Shown piece after piece: positions 52,469 through 62,017 of a stretch of DNA of 64,000 bases. Source of the DNA: Cupriavidus pauculus. GTDB lineage: Bacteria; Pseudomonadota; Gammaproteobacteria; Burkholderiales; Burkholderiaceae. Position 1 is the first letter of the stretch. Every line of letters begins with the position of its first letter. The stretch covers positions 2,542,001-2,606,000 of the forward strand of contig NZ_CP044065.1 of NCBI RefSeq assembly GCF_008693385.1, written 5' to 3'. The notes under the pieces are model-generated. The model was not told the DNA's origin. It was given only the letters and a program-made list of their open reading frames with translations, and ran no database searches. A program made the position numbers and the translations under genes.

Positions 52469-53374
52469 TCAGGCCGCCATCGCCTCGGCCGGGATCGGCA
52501 GATTCTGGATCATGTTCCAGACCGCCGCGGCCGCGGGCGACAGCGAGCGGTCCTCGCGCCGGACCATCACGATGCTGCGCTCCTCGCGCGGCACGAGCGG
52601 ACGCGACACCAGCGGCGAGGCGGCCGGCAGCGGCAGCGAGAACGACGGCAGCACCGACGCACCGATGCCGGCTTCGACCATGCCGAACACGCTGGCCGAA
52701 TGCCCGAGTTCCTGCACGACCTGCGGCGTCACGCCATGCCGCGCCAGAATGCGGTCGATCAGCGGGCGGCTGCCCGAAGCAAAGTCGAGCAGCGCGAGCC
52801 GCTCGCCGTGGAGCGCGCTCCATGGCACGGTCTCCGCGCCCGCCAGCGGATGATCGCGGCGGCAGACGAAGCAGAACGGATCGGTCGCCAGCGACTCGAT
52901 CGTCAGCCCCTCGCGCGCCATCGGATCGATCAGCACGCCAAAGTCCACGGCACCGGCGCGGATCTGTTCGAGGCCATCGGCCTGGACGTTGTCGCGAATA
53001 AACAACCGAATTTCGGGATACTCGCGCGCGCAGGCGGCCACGTACATCGGCATCAGCCGGGCCGATATGGTCGGCGCGCTCGCGATCACCACCCGCCCGC
53101 GATACCGTTCGCCCAGTTGCCGGGTTTCCTCGAGCGTGTCGTCGAGCTGGCCCAGCAGCCGTTCGAGCGCGGGCACAAGTGCAGTACCCGCATCCGTGAG
53201 CACCACTTCCCGCGTCGTCCGGTCGAGCAGACGCACACCAAGTGCTTCTTCAAGCTCTTGTACACCCCGACTGACCGCGGGCTGGGTCAGGCCCACTGCG
53301 TCGGCAGCCCGGCTGAAGCTTCCATGTGCCGCAACAGCCAGAAAGACCCGCAACTGCCGAAGGGTGTAATTCAT
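52469..53374 (-). CDS. LysR-family transcriptional regulator
   Basis: Typical 301-residue LysR protein: N-terminal winged HTH (GSFSRAADAVGLTQPAVSRGVQEL), linker helix and a substrate-binding domain (about 92-295). It is divergent from a BASS-family transporter gene, its likely target. The 97-bp intergenic region is AT-rich with repeated AATGAAT strings. Confidence 0.93.
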   Translation of the reverse strand: MNYTLRQLRVFLAVAAHGSFSRAADAVGLTQPAVSRGVQELEEALGVRLLDRTTREVVLTDAGTALVPALERLLGQLDDTLEETRQLGERYRGRVVIASAPTISARLMPMYVAACAREYPEIRLFIRDNVQADGLEQIRAGAVDFGVLIDPMAREGLTIESLATDPFCFVCRRDHPLAGAETVPWSALHGERLALLDFASGSRPLIDRILARHGVTPQVVQELGHSASVFGMVEAGIGASVLPSFSLPLPAASPLVSRPLVPREERSIVMVRREDRSLSPAAAAVWNMIQNLPIPAEAMAA

Positions 53375-53437
53375 GCGAACGAAAGATTAATGAATGAAAT
53401 AAATGAATTTGCATTCTAGACAGGTCTTGTGTCCAAT

Positions 53438-53470
53438 ACTAGGCGGAAACCCTTAGGCAATATCCCTAGT
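53438..53470. promoter_or_regulatory. Dyad before the BASS transporter gene
   Basis: ACTAGG (53438-53443) and CCTAGT (53465-53470) form an inverted repeat, with a further CCTTAGG between them, ending one base before the ATG. It is a candidate site for the divergent LysR protein. Confidence 0.4.
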
Positions 53471-53471
53471 C

Positions 53472-54503
53472 ATGACCACCGCCATTCTCGCGCCTTTCAA
53501 AAAAACCTACGACCTGATCGACGGCTTCGTCCTGATCATGCTGACCGCGATCGCGATCGCGCTGCTCGCCCCCGAGATCGGCACCGGTGACGGCCCGCTG
53601 CACCTCGGCATCGTCACCAACGTCGGCGTCGCGCTCGTGTTCTTCCTGCACGGCGCCGCGCTCTCGCGCGAAAAGCTCGTGGCCGGTGCGAAGCACTGGC
53701 GCCTGCACGCATTCGTGCAGTCGTTCACGTATATCGTGTTCCCGGTGGTGGGCGTGATCCTGATGCTCTCGCTGCGCCAGGTGCTGCCGCCCGATCTGCT
53801 GCTGGGCGTGTTCTACCTCTGCGTGCTGCCCTCCACGGTGTCCTCGTCGGTGGCAATGACCTCGATGGCGCGCGGCAACGTGCCCGGCGCGATCTTCAAC
53901 GCCACGATCTCGGGCCTGATCGGCATGGCGCTCACGCCGCTGCTGATGGGCCTCGTCATCAGCGCGAGCGGCGCATCGATGCCGCTGGGCAAGGCACTGA
54001 TGGGGGTGGCGCTGCAGCTGCTGCTGCCGTTCGCGCTGGGCCAGGCCGCGCGTCCGCTGATCGGCAACTGGCTCGCGAAGAAGAAGCAGATCACCAACAA
54101 GATCGATCGCGGCGTGATCGTGCTGATCGTTTATTCGTCGTTCTGCGATGCGACCGCGGCCGGCCTGTGGCACCAGTACCAATGGCAGACGATCGCCGCC
54201 GTGATGGCGCTGGCGGCCGTGCTGCTGTTCGTGGTGCTGGCCGCGACCACGTTCACCGCGCGCCGCCTGCACTTCCCGATCGAGGACGAGATCACCGCGG
54301 TGTTCTGCGGTTCGAAGAAGAGCCTGGCCAACGGGATTCCGATGGCCAAGATCCTGTTCGCGGGCCACCCCGCGCTGGGCCTGCTCGTGCTGCCGCTGAT
54401 GGTCTATCACCAGCTCCAGCTGATCGTATGCTCGGTGATCGCGGCGCGCTACGCGAACCGCGAGGACGAGCCGGTGCGCAACCGCGCCGCGGTGCGCGCC
54501 TGA
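53472..54503 (+). CDS. Bile acid:sodium symporter-family transporter (YfeH-like)
   Basis: Inner-membrane transporter of 343 residues with about nine to ten helices in the BASS fold. Recognisable segments are FFLHGAALSREKL, LPSTVSSSVAMTSMARGN and FCGSKKSLANGIPMAK. The natural substrate is probably an organic anion, not bile acid. It is controlled in all likelihood by the divergent LysR regulator. Confidence 0.9.
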   Translation: MTTAILAPFKKTYDLIDGFVLIMLTAIAIALLAPEIGTGDGPLHLGIVTNVGVALVFFLHGAALSREKLVAGAKHWRLHAFVQSFTYIVFPVVGVILMLSLRQVLPPDLLLGVFYLCVLPSTVSSSVAMTSMARGNVPGAIFNATISGLIGMALTPLLMGLVISASGASMPLGKALMGVALQLLLPFALGQAARPLIGNWLAKKKQITNKIDRGVIVLIVYSSFCDATAAGLWHQYQWQTIAAVMALAAVLLFVVLAATTFTARRLHFPIEDEITAVFCGSKKSLANGIPMAKILFAGHPALGLLVLPLMVYHQLQLIVCSVIAARYANREDEPVRNRAAVRA

Positions 54504-54522
54504 TCTCGCGGCTGCCGTAACG

Positions 54523-56040
54523 TCAGACCGAAGGAGCCTTCGCCAGCGGAGGATTCTTCGCGAAGTAGGCCTTGATGCCGCGCAGGATCGCGTTGGCGAG
54601 CTGCTCCTGGTGGGCCTCGTCGTTGAGCTTGCGCTCCTCCTCGGGATTGCTGATGAAGGCGGTCTCGACGAGGATCGAAGGAATGTCCGGTGCCTTGAGC
54701 ACCGCGAACGAGGCCTGCTCCACGCTGCCCTTGTGCAGGCGGTTGATCCCGCCGATCTCCTTGAGCACCGCGTTGCCGACCTGCAGGCTGTCGTTGATCT
54801 GCGCGGTCGTGGACAGGTCCAGCAGCACGCGCGCGACCTGCGCATCCTTGTTGCCCATATTCGCGCCGCCGATCAAATCGGCGGCGTTCTCCTTGTTGGC
54901 CAGCCAGCGCGCGGCCGAGCTCGACGCGCCGCGCTCCGACAGCGCGAACACCGACGCGCCCTTCGCCTCGGGCGACAGGAACGCGTCCGCGTGAATCGAC
55001 ACGAAAAGGTCCGCCTGCACGCGGCGCGCCTTCTGCACGCGCACGTTCAGTGGCACGAAGAAGTCCGCGTCGCGCGTCATCATCGCGCGCATGTTCGGCT
55101 GGGCATCGATCTTCGCGCGCAGCCGATGCGCGATCTGCAGCACCACGTTCTTCTCGTGCGAACCCGATGCGCCCGTGGCGCCGGGATCCTCGCCGCCATG
55201 GCCAGGGTCGATCGCGACGGTCAGCAGGCGGCGCAGCTTGAACTGGCTCGGCGGCGGGACGTTGGTCTGCGCCATCGGGGGCGGAATCGCGGGCGCGGCC
55301 GGCGCGGAGGGTGCCGCTGGCGTGGCAGGCTTCGGCTTGACCGCGGCGATAGCGGGCGGCGGGGCCGTCGTGCCCGTGGGAATCTGGTCCTTGTCCTCGA
55401 GCTTGCGCACGATCGCGCCGATCGCATCTTCCTCGGCACCCGCCGGCGCGCCCGACACGCCCGCAGGTCCGGACGGCGGCTCGCTCGACGCGAAGCGCCG
55501 CTGCTTGTCCTCGGTATCGCGCACGAGTTTCCATAACGGATCGGGCGGATTCACGGGATACAGGTCGAAGACGAGGCGGTTACGGTAGTCGCCGACCGGC
55601 GCCAGCGTGAACACCTGCGGCGAGACGTCTTCCTTGAGGTCGAACACGAGCCGGACTACGCGCGGCCGGTTCTGGCCCACGCGCACGCTCTGGATATAGG
55701 GGTCGTTGGCCGCGATCTTGGCGACGATCTCGCGCAGCGTGGGCGAAAGGTCGAGCCCATCGATATCGACGACGAGGCGATCGGGATTGCGCACCATCTG
55801 GTGCGAGGCGGCCAGCGCGCTGTCGGACTCGATGGTCACGCGCGTGTAATCCTCGGCGGGCCAGACACGCACGGCAACGATATTGGCGCCGAACGCGATC
55901 TGCGGCCCGGCCAGCGTGAGGACGGCCGTCCCGGCGCCGAACTTCAGGCACTGGGCCATCCACTTGCGGCGCGCCGTCATGACCCCGTCGGGGGCGTTCG
56001 AAACATCGGGTCGGTCGGTGGCGATTCGCTTGATCAGCAT
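54523..56040 (-). CDS. amiC: N-acetylmuramoyl-L-alanine amidase AmiC-type
   Basis: Periplasmic zinc amidase that splits septal peptidoglycan. The 505 residues have a twin-arginine-like signal (TARRKWMAQCLKF, about 22-34), an AMIN domain (about 53-160), a long Pro/Ala linker (about 185-265) and an Amidase_3 domain with zinc and catalytic residues His281 (DPGHGG), Glu296, His350 (SIHAD) and Glu459 (LVETAF). The start overlaps the tsaE stop by 7 bp, so both are translated together. Confidence 0.95.
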   Translation of the reverse strand: MLIKRIATDRPDVSNAPDGVMTARRKWMAQCLKFGAGTAVLTLAGPQIAFGANIVAVRVWPAEDYTRVTIESDSALAASHQMVRNPDRLVVDIDGLDLSPTLREIVAKIAANDPYIQSVRVGQNRPRVVRLVFDLKEDVSPQVFTLAPVGDYRNRLVFDLYPVNPPDPLWKLVRDTEDKQRRFASSEPPSGPAGVSGAPAGAEEDAIGAIVRKLEDKDQIPTGTTAPPPAIAAVKPKPATPAAPSAPAAPAIPPPMAQTNVPPPSQFKLRRLLTVAIDPGHGGEDPGATGASGSHEKNVVLQIAHRLRAKIDAQPNMRAMMTRDADFFVPLNVRVQKARRVQADLFVSIHADAFLSPEAKGASVFALSERGASSSAARWLANKENAADLIGGANMGNKDAQVARVLLDLSTTAQINDSLQVGNAVLKEIGGINRLHKGSVEQASFAVLKAPDIPSILVETAFISNPEEERKLNDEAHQEQLANAILRGIKAYFAKNPPLAKAPSV

Positions 56041-56567
56041 GCGGTCAGCAACGTAAGTCCAGTGGGAGTATAGGCCCGCAGGGTGGCCATGCGGGCATCG
56101 GCGCCCTCGTCGGCGCCGCCCGGCGCCGGATTCTGGCCGCGGCTGTCCGATTGGAGCAACACATGCAGATCAGGTTCCCCGAGCAGGCGTCCGGCCTTCT
56201 CGGGCCATTCGACCAGATTGAACGCGGGCTCGGCAAAACAGTCGCGAAAACCGGCATCGATCCATTCCTCGGGATCGGCGAACCGGTACAGGTCGAAGTG
56301 GTAGACAGTGAGCGGCGAACCATCGGCGCGCGCCACCTCGTAGGGCTCGCACAGCGTGTAGGTCGGGCTGCGGACCTTGCCGGCATGGCCGAGCGCGCGC
56401 AGGACCGCGCGCGAGAGCGTGGTCTTGCCCGCGCCGAGGTCGCCGGACAGCTGGACATGGATCGTGCGCGGCGGCAGCGTGCGGACCGCGGCGGCGAGCG
56501 CCGCGCCGAACCGTTCGGTGGCGGCTTCGTCGGGTAGCGCGAGGATGCGTTCTTCGAGCAGGGGCAT
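56034..56567 (-). CDS. tsaE: tRNA threonylcarbamoyladenosine biosynthesis ATPase TsaE
   Basis: Universal tRNA-modification ATPase (YjeE) of 177 residues with P-loop GDLGAGKTTLSRAVL, SPTYTLCEPYE, YHFDLYRFADPEEW and VEWPEKAGRLL. The start at 56567 faces the queG start, only 16 bp away, so the two promoters interlock with the opposite coding regions. The amiC coupling downstream is the usual arrangement in betaproteobacteria. Confidence 0.95.
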   Translation of the reverse strand: MPLLEERILALPDEAATERFGAALAAAVRTLPPRTIHVQLSGDLGAGKTTLSRAVLRALGHAGKVRSPTYTLCEPYEVARADGSPLTVYHFDLYRFADPEEWIDAGFRDCFAEPAFNLVEWPEKAGRLLGEPDLHVLLQSDSRGQNPAPGGADEGADARMATLRAYTPTGLTLLTAC

Positions 56568-56583
56568 TGCGTACAATTCGGGG

Positions 56584-57774
56584 ATGACCGAGCGAGCCGT
56601 ACCCGCGCCAGCCACATCGGCGGCGCCGCAGCGATCCAGCCCCCCTATCGACGCAACAAGCGTCGGTGCGGACGCGCTGGAGGCGCTCGTCACGCGCATT
56701 CGTGCATGGGGCGCCGAACTCGGCTTCGATGCGGTACGCATCGCGGACGTCGATCTGAGCCACGCGGAAGCGGGATTGCTCGCATGGATCGCGGCCGGTC
56801 ATCACGGCGACATGGATTATATGGCGAACCATGGCACACGGCGCGCGCGGCCCGCCGAACTCGTGCCCGGCACCGTGCGCGCGATCGTCGCGCGCATGCC
56901 CTATCTGCCGGCGGAAAGCCCCGAAAACTGGCGCGCGCACGAGTTCGCGCGGCTCGACGATCCGGCCACGGCCGTCATCTCCGTCTATGCGCGGGGCCGC
57001 GACTATCACAAGGTCCTGCGCAGCCGGCTGCAGCAGCTGGCGTCGCGCATCGAGCAGGCGCTGGGCGCATTCGGCTATCGCGTGTTCACGGATTCCGCGC
57101 CCGTCATGGAGGTGGCGCTCGCCGCGCAGGGCGGGCTCGGCTGGCGCGGCAAGCATACGCTGCTGCTCGACCGCGAAGGCGGCTCGATGTTCTTCCTCGG
57201 CGAGATCCTCGTCGATATCCCATTGCCCGCGGACCCGCCCGAGACGCCCCGCTGCGGCCAGTGCACGCGCTGCATCGACATCTGCCCCACGCAGGCGATT
57301 CTCGCGCCGTACCGCATGGACGCGCGGCGTTGTATTTCTTACCTGACCATCGAGCACAAGGGCGCGATTCCCGAGGCGCTGCGCGCGCCGATGGGCAATC
57401 GCGTCTACGGCTGCGACGACTGCCAGCTCGCCTGTCCCTGGAACAAGTTCGCGCATCGTGCGACGCTGCCGGACTTCGACGTGCGCAATGGATTCGACGC
57501 GCCGGACATGGCCGCGCTGTTCCTGTGGACGGAAGCGGAGTTCAACCGGCGGCTCGAAGGCAGTCCCATCCGCCGCATCGGCCACGAACGCTGGCTGCGC
57601 AATCTTGCCGTGGGCCTCGGCAACAGCCTGCGCGCGGCATCGGCGGCGCACGGCGACGCGGCGCTGGCCGCGCGCATCCGGACTGCCCTGCACGCGCGGC
57701 GACACGATGCGAGCGAACTCGTGCGCGAGCACATCGAGTGGGCGCTCGCGCAGGACGTGACGCCCGTCAGCTGA
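56584..57774 (+). CDS. queG: Epoxyqueuosine reductase QueG
   Basis: Last step of queuosine tRNA modification; a cobalamin- and two-[4Fe-4S] enzyme. The 396 residues include the cobalamin-side segment DYHKVLRSRL and GLGWRGKHTLLL, and cluster motifs CGQCTRCIDICP and CDDCQLACPW, then a HEAT-like C-terminus. The ATG at 56584 gives the family length; an earlier in-frame start would lie inside tsaE. The 3' end overlaps the convergent AEC gene by 8 bp. Confidence 0.95.
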   Translation: MTERAVPAPATSAAPQRSSPPIDATSVGADALEALVTRIRAWGAELGFDAVRIADVDLSHAEAGLLAWIAAGHHGDMDYMANHGTRRARPAELVPGTVRAIVARMPYLPAESPENWRAHEFARLDDPATAVISVYARGRDYHKVLRSRLQQLASRIEQALGAFGYRVFTDSAPVMEVALAAQGGLGWRGKHTLLLDREGGSMFFLGEILVDIPLPADPPETPRCGQCTRCIDICPTQAILAPYRMDARRCISYLTIEHKGAIPEALRAPMGNRVYGCDDCQLACPWNKFAHRATLPDFDVRNGFDAPDMAALFLWTEAEFNRRLEGSPIRRIGHERWLRNLAVGLGNSLRAASAAHGDAALAARIRTALHARRHDASELVREHIEWALAQDVTPVS

Positions 57775-58660
57775 CCAGCGCGAGCCAGAGCGGCGTCGTC
57801 ACGATCGCCGCGACCGTCATCACCGAGATCGTCGCCGCCACCAGCGGTCCGTTGCCGCCCATGCGCACCGCGAGGATATACGCGCTGGACGCCGTGGGCA
57901 GCGAGGCGTAGAGCACCACGATCTGATACTGCAGCGTCGTCAGCGGCAGATAACGCCCGACGCACCATGCAAAGCCCGGCATCGCCAGCAGCTTCACACC
58001 GCTCCACCACGCCATGGGCCCCACCGTGGACGAGGCGGCCGCCATCTGCAGGCCCGCGCCGACCGTCATCAGCCCCAGCGCCGTCGAGGCGGAGCCGAGC
58101 CGGCCGAGGATCATGCCGGCCACTTCGGGCGGATGGAGGCCCAGCACGTTGGTCAGCAGCCCGCCCGCGGTGGCGAGGATCAGCGGGTTGCGCGCGAGCT
58201 CGCGCCACAGCCGCGACTCGCCATGCCGCGCGAGCGCCCATACGGCGACGACATTGCAGAGCGGTACCGAGCAGCCGACGATGATGGCCATCAGCGCGAG
58301 CCCCTCGTTGCCGCCGAGGCGCGCGGCTATCGCAAGCGCGATATACGAGTTGAAGCGGAACGCGGTCTGCAGGCCCGATGCGAAGTCGATGGCGTCGGGA
58401 CGCAGGACCCACTTCACGAGGTAGCCGCCGATCATGCCGAACGCCGTGGTGGCCAGCGCCAGGCCGAGCATCGCCGACGTGGAAGAGAAGTCGAATGTCG
58501 CGCTGTTGGTGGACTGGAGCAGCAGCGCCGGGAACAGCACGAAGTAGACGAGGCGTTCGATACCGGCCCAGAACGCGCGGTCGAACGGCGAGTACCGCAC
58601 CAGCAGCCAGCCGATCAGGATCAGGCTGAAGTCTGGAATCAACAGCAGGGCGGATGACAT
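57767..58660 (-). CDS. AEC-family transporter (auxin efflux carrier fold)
   Basis: Inner-membrane permease of 297 residues with about ten helices and family segments RFNSYIALAIA and LPTASSAYILAVRMGGN. Bacterial AEC members carry malate or malonate and similar anions. The ATG at 58660 is the first residue of the first helix; the longer upstream frame is basic and unlike the family. Confidence 0.9.
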   Translation of the reverse strand: MSSALLLIPDFSLILIGWLLVRYSPFDRAFWAGIERLVYFVLFPALLLQSTNSATFDFSSTSAMLGLALATTAFGMIGGYLVKWVLRPDAIDFASGLQTAFRFNSYIALAIAARLGGNEGLALMAIIVGCSVPLCNVVAVWALARHGESRLWRELARNPLILATAGGLLTNVLGLHPPEVAGMILGRLGSASTALGLMTVGAGLQMAAASSTVGPMAWWSGVKLLAMPGFAWCVGRYLPLTTLQYQIVVLYASLPTASSAYILAVRMGGNGPLVAATISVMTVAAIVTTPLWLALVS

Positions 58661-58818
58661 GGGGCCGTGTGTCTCATTGTTATAAGTGCGTCTTAGGGCA
58701 GATACGGATGGGTATTGTTCCAGAGATCGGGCAAGATGGCATGCCGAATCCTGTTTTCGGACGTCTGCTTGCGCATACATTTGCGCGTGCAGGACCCGTC
58801 CGCCGTGCCGCCGTAGCC

Positions 58819-59436
58819 ATGTTGTCTGTGTTTCGCCTTCCATCCCGTGTTTCGCTGCGCGCCGTCCTGCTGGGTGCGTCGGTGGCGTTCGCCGCGTTCG
58901 CACTGTGTGCGCCGCCGGCCGGCGCGGGCGAGATCGAGGGCGTGCGCTTCGACGACGCGGCGCGGCTCGGCGGCAAGGAGCTCCCGCTCAACGGCACGGG
59001 CCTGCGCTCCGGATTCGTGATGAAGGGCTACGTCGCCGCGCTGTACCTGCCCGAGCGCGCGCGCAACGCGACCGTGGTGCTCGGCACGCCGGGCCCCAAA
59101 CGGCTTCAGATCCGGCCTTTGCGCGAAGTGGAATCGGACACGTTCGTAAAGGCCCTCAACGACGGCCTGCGCGAGAACCACAGCGAGCTGCAGGTCAGGA
59201 TGATGTCCGACCGGATGACCCAGCTCGCACAGGCCATGAACCAGGTGGGCACCGCGCGCCGCGGCGACATCATCAATCTCGATTTCACCCCGGACGCGGG
59301 CACCGTCGTGGCCATGAATGGCATTCCGCGCGGCAGGCCGATTCCGGGCGAAGACTTCTACCAGGCGGTGCTGCGCAGCTTCCTGGGCGAACACCCCGTG
59401 GACCGCGAGCTCAAGCGCGGACTGCTCGGGGACTGA
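58819..59436 (+). CDS. Periplasmic chalcone isomerase-like protein
   Basis: Secreted protein of 205 residues. The signal peptide is residues 1 to about 36 (ending PPAGAG), and the mature chain has the chalcone-isomerase-like fold pattern (IEGVRFDDAARLGGKELPLNGTG, split from GYVAALYLPE). Bacterial members are usually not flavonoid enzymes and may bind fatty acids. Several in-frame starts exist (58654, 58708, 58741); 58819 is chosen because the signal peptide begins there. Confidence 0.78.
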   Translation: MLSVFRLPSRVSLRAVLLGASVAFAAFALCAPPAGAGEIEGVRFDDAARLGGKELPLNGTGLRSGFVMKGYVAALYLPERARNATVVLGTPGPKRLQIRPLREVESDTFVKALNDGLRENHSELQVRMMSDRMTQLAQAMNQVGTARRGDIINLDFTPDAGTVVAMNGIPRGRPIPGEDFYQAVLRSFLGEHPVDRELKRGLLGD

Positions 59437-59520
59437 GCGACCCGACTGGACATACCAACTGGCTTACCCGCCGGGCATTACCGTGCCCGGCCTACGTATC
59501 TAAACCGGAGACACCCTCTC

Positions 59521-60498
59521 ATGCAATCTGGCAAAACCGCTCTGTTCCTCGCACTCGCCGCCTCGGCTTCGCTGCCGGCCGTCGTGCAGGCCCAGTCCTA
59601 CCCGACCAAGCCGATCCGCCTGATCATCCCGTTCGCGCCCGGCGGTACGACCGACATCGTGGGCCGCGGCGTGGCCGACCAGATGAGCAAGATCCTCGGC
59701 CAGCCCGTGGTGGTGGAGAACCGTGCCGGTGGCGGCGGTTCGATCGGCGCCGACGCGATCGCGAAGGCCCCGCCCGATGGCTACACGATCGGCATCTCGA
59801 CCGTGTCGACGATGGCGGTGAACCCGGCCTGCAATCCCAAGCTCTCGTACGACCCGATCAAGGACCTGAAGCCGATCGCCAACGTCGCGAACGTGGCCAA
59901 CGTGATCGCCGTGAACCCGAACTTCCCGGCCAAGGACTACAAGGAGTTCATCGCGGTACTGAAGGCGAATCCGGGCAAGTACTCGTACGCCTCGTCGGGC
60001 ACCTGCGGCTTCGGCCACATGCTCGGCGAGCAGTTCAAGGTCTCGACCAAGACCTTTATCGTGCATATCCCCTATCGCGGTGCCGGCCCGGCCCTGAACG
60101 ACGTGCTCGCGGGACAGGTGCCCATCATGGTGGACAACCTGCCGTCGTCGATGCCGTACATCAAGGCCGGCAAGCTGCGTCCGCTGGTCGTCGCATGGAA
60201 CAAGCGCATCGAGGGCCTGCCCGATGTGCCGACCTTCGGCGAACTGGGCCTGAAGGAGCCGAACGATCCGGCCTGGTACGGCCTGGTGGCACCGGCCGGC
60301 ACGCCTGACGACATCATCAACAAGCTCAATGCCGCCGTCGTGAAGGCGCTGCAGGACAAGGGCTTCGCGGATCGCCTGCACGCTGCCGGCGCCGAGCCGT
60401 CGGGCAACACGCCCGCGCAGCACGCGGCCGAGATCAAGAAGGAATACGAGAAGATGAAGAACCTGGTCAAGGTGCAGAACATCAAGCTGGAGCAATAA
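59521..60498 (+). CDS. Bug-family tripartite tricarboxylate receptor (TctC-like)
   Basis: Periplasmic solute-binding protein of 325 residues: signal peptide 1-24 (cleavage after VQA), then the Bug start YPTKPIRLIIPFAPGGTTDIVGR, VVENRAGGGGSIGADAIAK, and HIPYRGAGPALNDVLAGQVP. No tctA/tctB permease genes are adjacent, as for most of the many Bug proteins in this family of bacteria. Ligand unknown. It has its own terminator. Confidence 0.95.
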   Translation: MQSGKTALFLALAASASLPAVVQAQSYPTKPIRLIIPFAPGGTTDIVGRGVADQMSKILGQPVVVENRAGGGGSIGADAIAKAPPDGYTIGISTVSTMAVNPACNPKLSYDPIKDLKPIANVANVANVIAVNPNFPAKDYKEFIAVLKANPGKYSYASSGTCGFGHMLGEQFKVSTKTFIVHIPYRGAGPALNDVLAGQVPIMVDNLPSSMPYIKAGKLRPLVVAWNKRIEGLPDVPTFGELGLKEPNDPAWYGLVAPAGTPDDIINKLNAAVVKALQDKGFADRLHAAGAEPSGNTPAQHAAEIKKEYEKMKNLVKVQNIKLEQ

Positions 60499-60526
60499 CC
60501 GGGCCTTGATTTCGGCATGCGGTAAC

Positions 60527-60560
60527 AAAAGGCATAGAATCCGTTCTGTGCCTTTTTTTT
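60527..60560 (+). terminator. Intrinsic terminator after the Bug receptor gene
   Basis: AAAAGGCA (60527-60534) pairs with TGCCTTTT (60549-60556), with an inner AGAA/TTCT stem, then T8. Confidence 0.93.
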
Positions 60561-60584
60561 CGCCTTGATTCCCTGCCCCGCCGC

Positions 60585-61064
60585 ATGACTGCCCAGTTCG
60601 ATGCCATCCTCCCCGCACCGTTCGGCAAGGTCGGCGTACGGTCCGACGGCGATGCCGTCGCCGAGCTGGTCTACCTGCCCGATACGTACGACGCCATCGC
60701 CCCGGCCAGCGCGCTGATGCGCGATGTCGCCGCGCAGCTCGATGCGTATTACGCCGACGCCGGCTTCGTGTTCGACCTGCCGCTCGCGGCGCGCGGCACC
60801 GATTTCCAGCGCCGCGTCTGGCGCGAAATCTGCGCCGTGCCGCGCGGCGGCCTGACCACGTACGGCACCATCGCGAAAGCGCTGCGCAGCGTGCCGCGCG
60901 CGGTGGGCCAGGCCTGCGGGCAGAACTGGTTTCCCGTCGTGATTCCGTGCCATCGCGTGGTCAGCGCCACCGGGCTGGGCGGCTTCGCGCATCACGGTGA
61001 AGAAGGCTTCCACCTCGGCGTCAAACGCTGGTTGCTGCGCCACGAAGGCGCGATGCTGCTGTGA
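60585..61064 (+). CDS. ogt: Methylated-DNA-protein cysteine methyltransferase
   Basis: Repair of O6-alkylguanine by transfer to its own cysteine. The 159 residues end in the typical DNA-binding/active-site domain with VIPCHRVVSATGLGGF (Cys122) and RRVWREICAVPRGGLTTYG. The asparagine hinge reads CGQNWFP instead of the more common NP. The stop overlaps the GTG start of xerD by 4 bp. Confidence 0.93.
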   Translation: MTAQFDAILPAPFGKVGVRSDGDAVAELVYLPDTYDAIAPASALMRDVAAQLDAYYADAGFVFDLPLAARGTDFQRRVWREICAVPRGGLTTYGTIAKALRSVPRAVGQACGQNWFPVVIPCHRVVSATGLGGFAHHGEEGFHLGVKRWLLRHEGAMLL

Positions 61065-61993
61065 GCGCCGCGCCCATGCCGGTGGATGACGCCGCGCTGG
61101 CGTCGGACCTGTCGCTCGTCGATCGCTTCTGCGACGCGCTGTGGCTCGAGGACGGACTGTCGCGCAATACCATCGACGCCTATCGCCGCGACCTGTCGAT
61201 GCTCGCGCGCTGGCTGCACGAGAACGACCACGGCGCGCTGCTCGCTGTCAACGACACGTCGCTGTCGGCCTACTTCGCCGCGCGCCATATGGAAACGCGC
61301 GCGTCGTCGGCCAACCGGCGGCTGACGGTGTTCCGCCGCTTTTTCCAGTGGGCACTGCGCGAGCACATGGTGCAGGCCGATCCCTGCCTGCTGCTGCGGC
61401 CCGCCAAGCAGCCGCCGCGTTTCCCGAAGACGCTGTCGGAAGCGCAGGTGGAAGCGCTGATCGACGCGCCCGATACCGGCACGCCGCTCGGCCTGCGCGA
61501 CCGCACGATGGTCGAGCTGATGTATGCGAGCGGGCTGCGCGTCTCCGAACTCACGCAGATGAAGACGGTCGAGGTCGGCCTCAACGAAGGCGTGGCGCGC
61601 GTGGTCGGCGGAAAGGGCAACAAGGAGCGGCTCGTGCCCTTCGGCGCGCAGGCCGGCGACTGGCTGCGCCGCTACCTCGCCGAATCGCGCCCGGCATTGC
61701 TCGCGGGCCGCGCATGCGACGCGCTGTTCGTCACGCAGCGCGGCGAGGGCATGACGCGGCAGGCGTTCTGGCACCTGATCAAGAAGCACGCGCGCGAGGC
61801 CGGCATCCATGCCCCGCTGTCGCCGCACACGCTACGGCACGCGTTCGCCACGCATCTGCTCAACCATGGCGCGGATCTGCGCGTGGTGCAGCTGCTGCTG
61901 GGCCACGCCGATATCTCCACCACGCAGATCTACACGCACGTCGCGCGCGAGCGCCTGCGCGAGCTGCACCAGCAACATCATCCGCGCGGGTAA
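61061..61993 (+). CDS. xerD: Tyrosine recombinase XerD
   Basis: Chromosome dimer resolution at dif. The 310 residues comprise an N-terminal SAM-like core-binding domain (about 15-105) and a catalytic domain with Arg160 (ASGLRVSEL), Lys185, His256 and Arg259 (PHTLRHAFATHLL), His282 (LGHADISTT) and Tyr291. It starts with GTG at 61061, overlapping ogt; an ATG at 61076 is an alternative. No integron or phage genes are nearby, supporting the housekeeping Xer. Confidence 0.94.
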   Translation: MSAAPMPVDDAALASDLSLVDRFCDALWLEDGLSRNTIDAYRRDLSMLARWLHENDHGALLAVNDTSLSAYFAARHMETRASSANRRLTVFRRFFQWALREHMVQADPCLLLRPAKQPPRFPKTLSEAQVEALIDAPDTGTPLGLRDRTMVELMYASGLRVSELTQMKTVEVGLNEGVARVVGGKGNKERLVPFGAQAGDWLRRYLAESRPALLAGRACDALFVTQRGEGMTRQAFWHLIKKHAREAGIHAPLSPHTLRHAFATHLLNHGADLRVVQLLLGHADISTTQIYTHVARERLRELHQQHHPRG

Positions 61994-62017
61994 CCCCGCT
62001 CCCGCGGATCGTCCGTC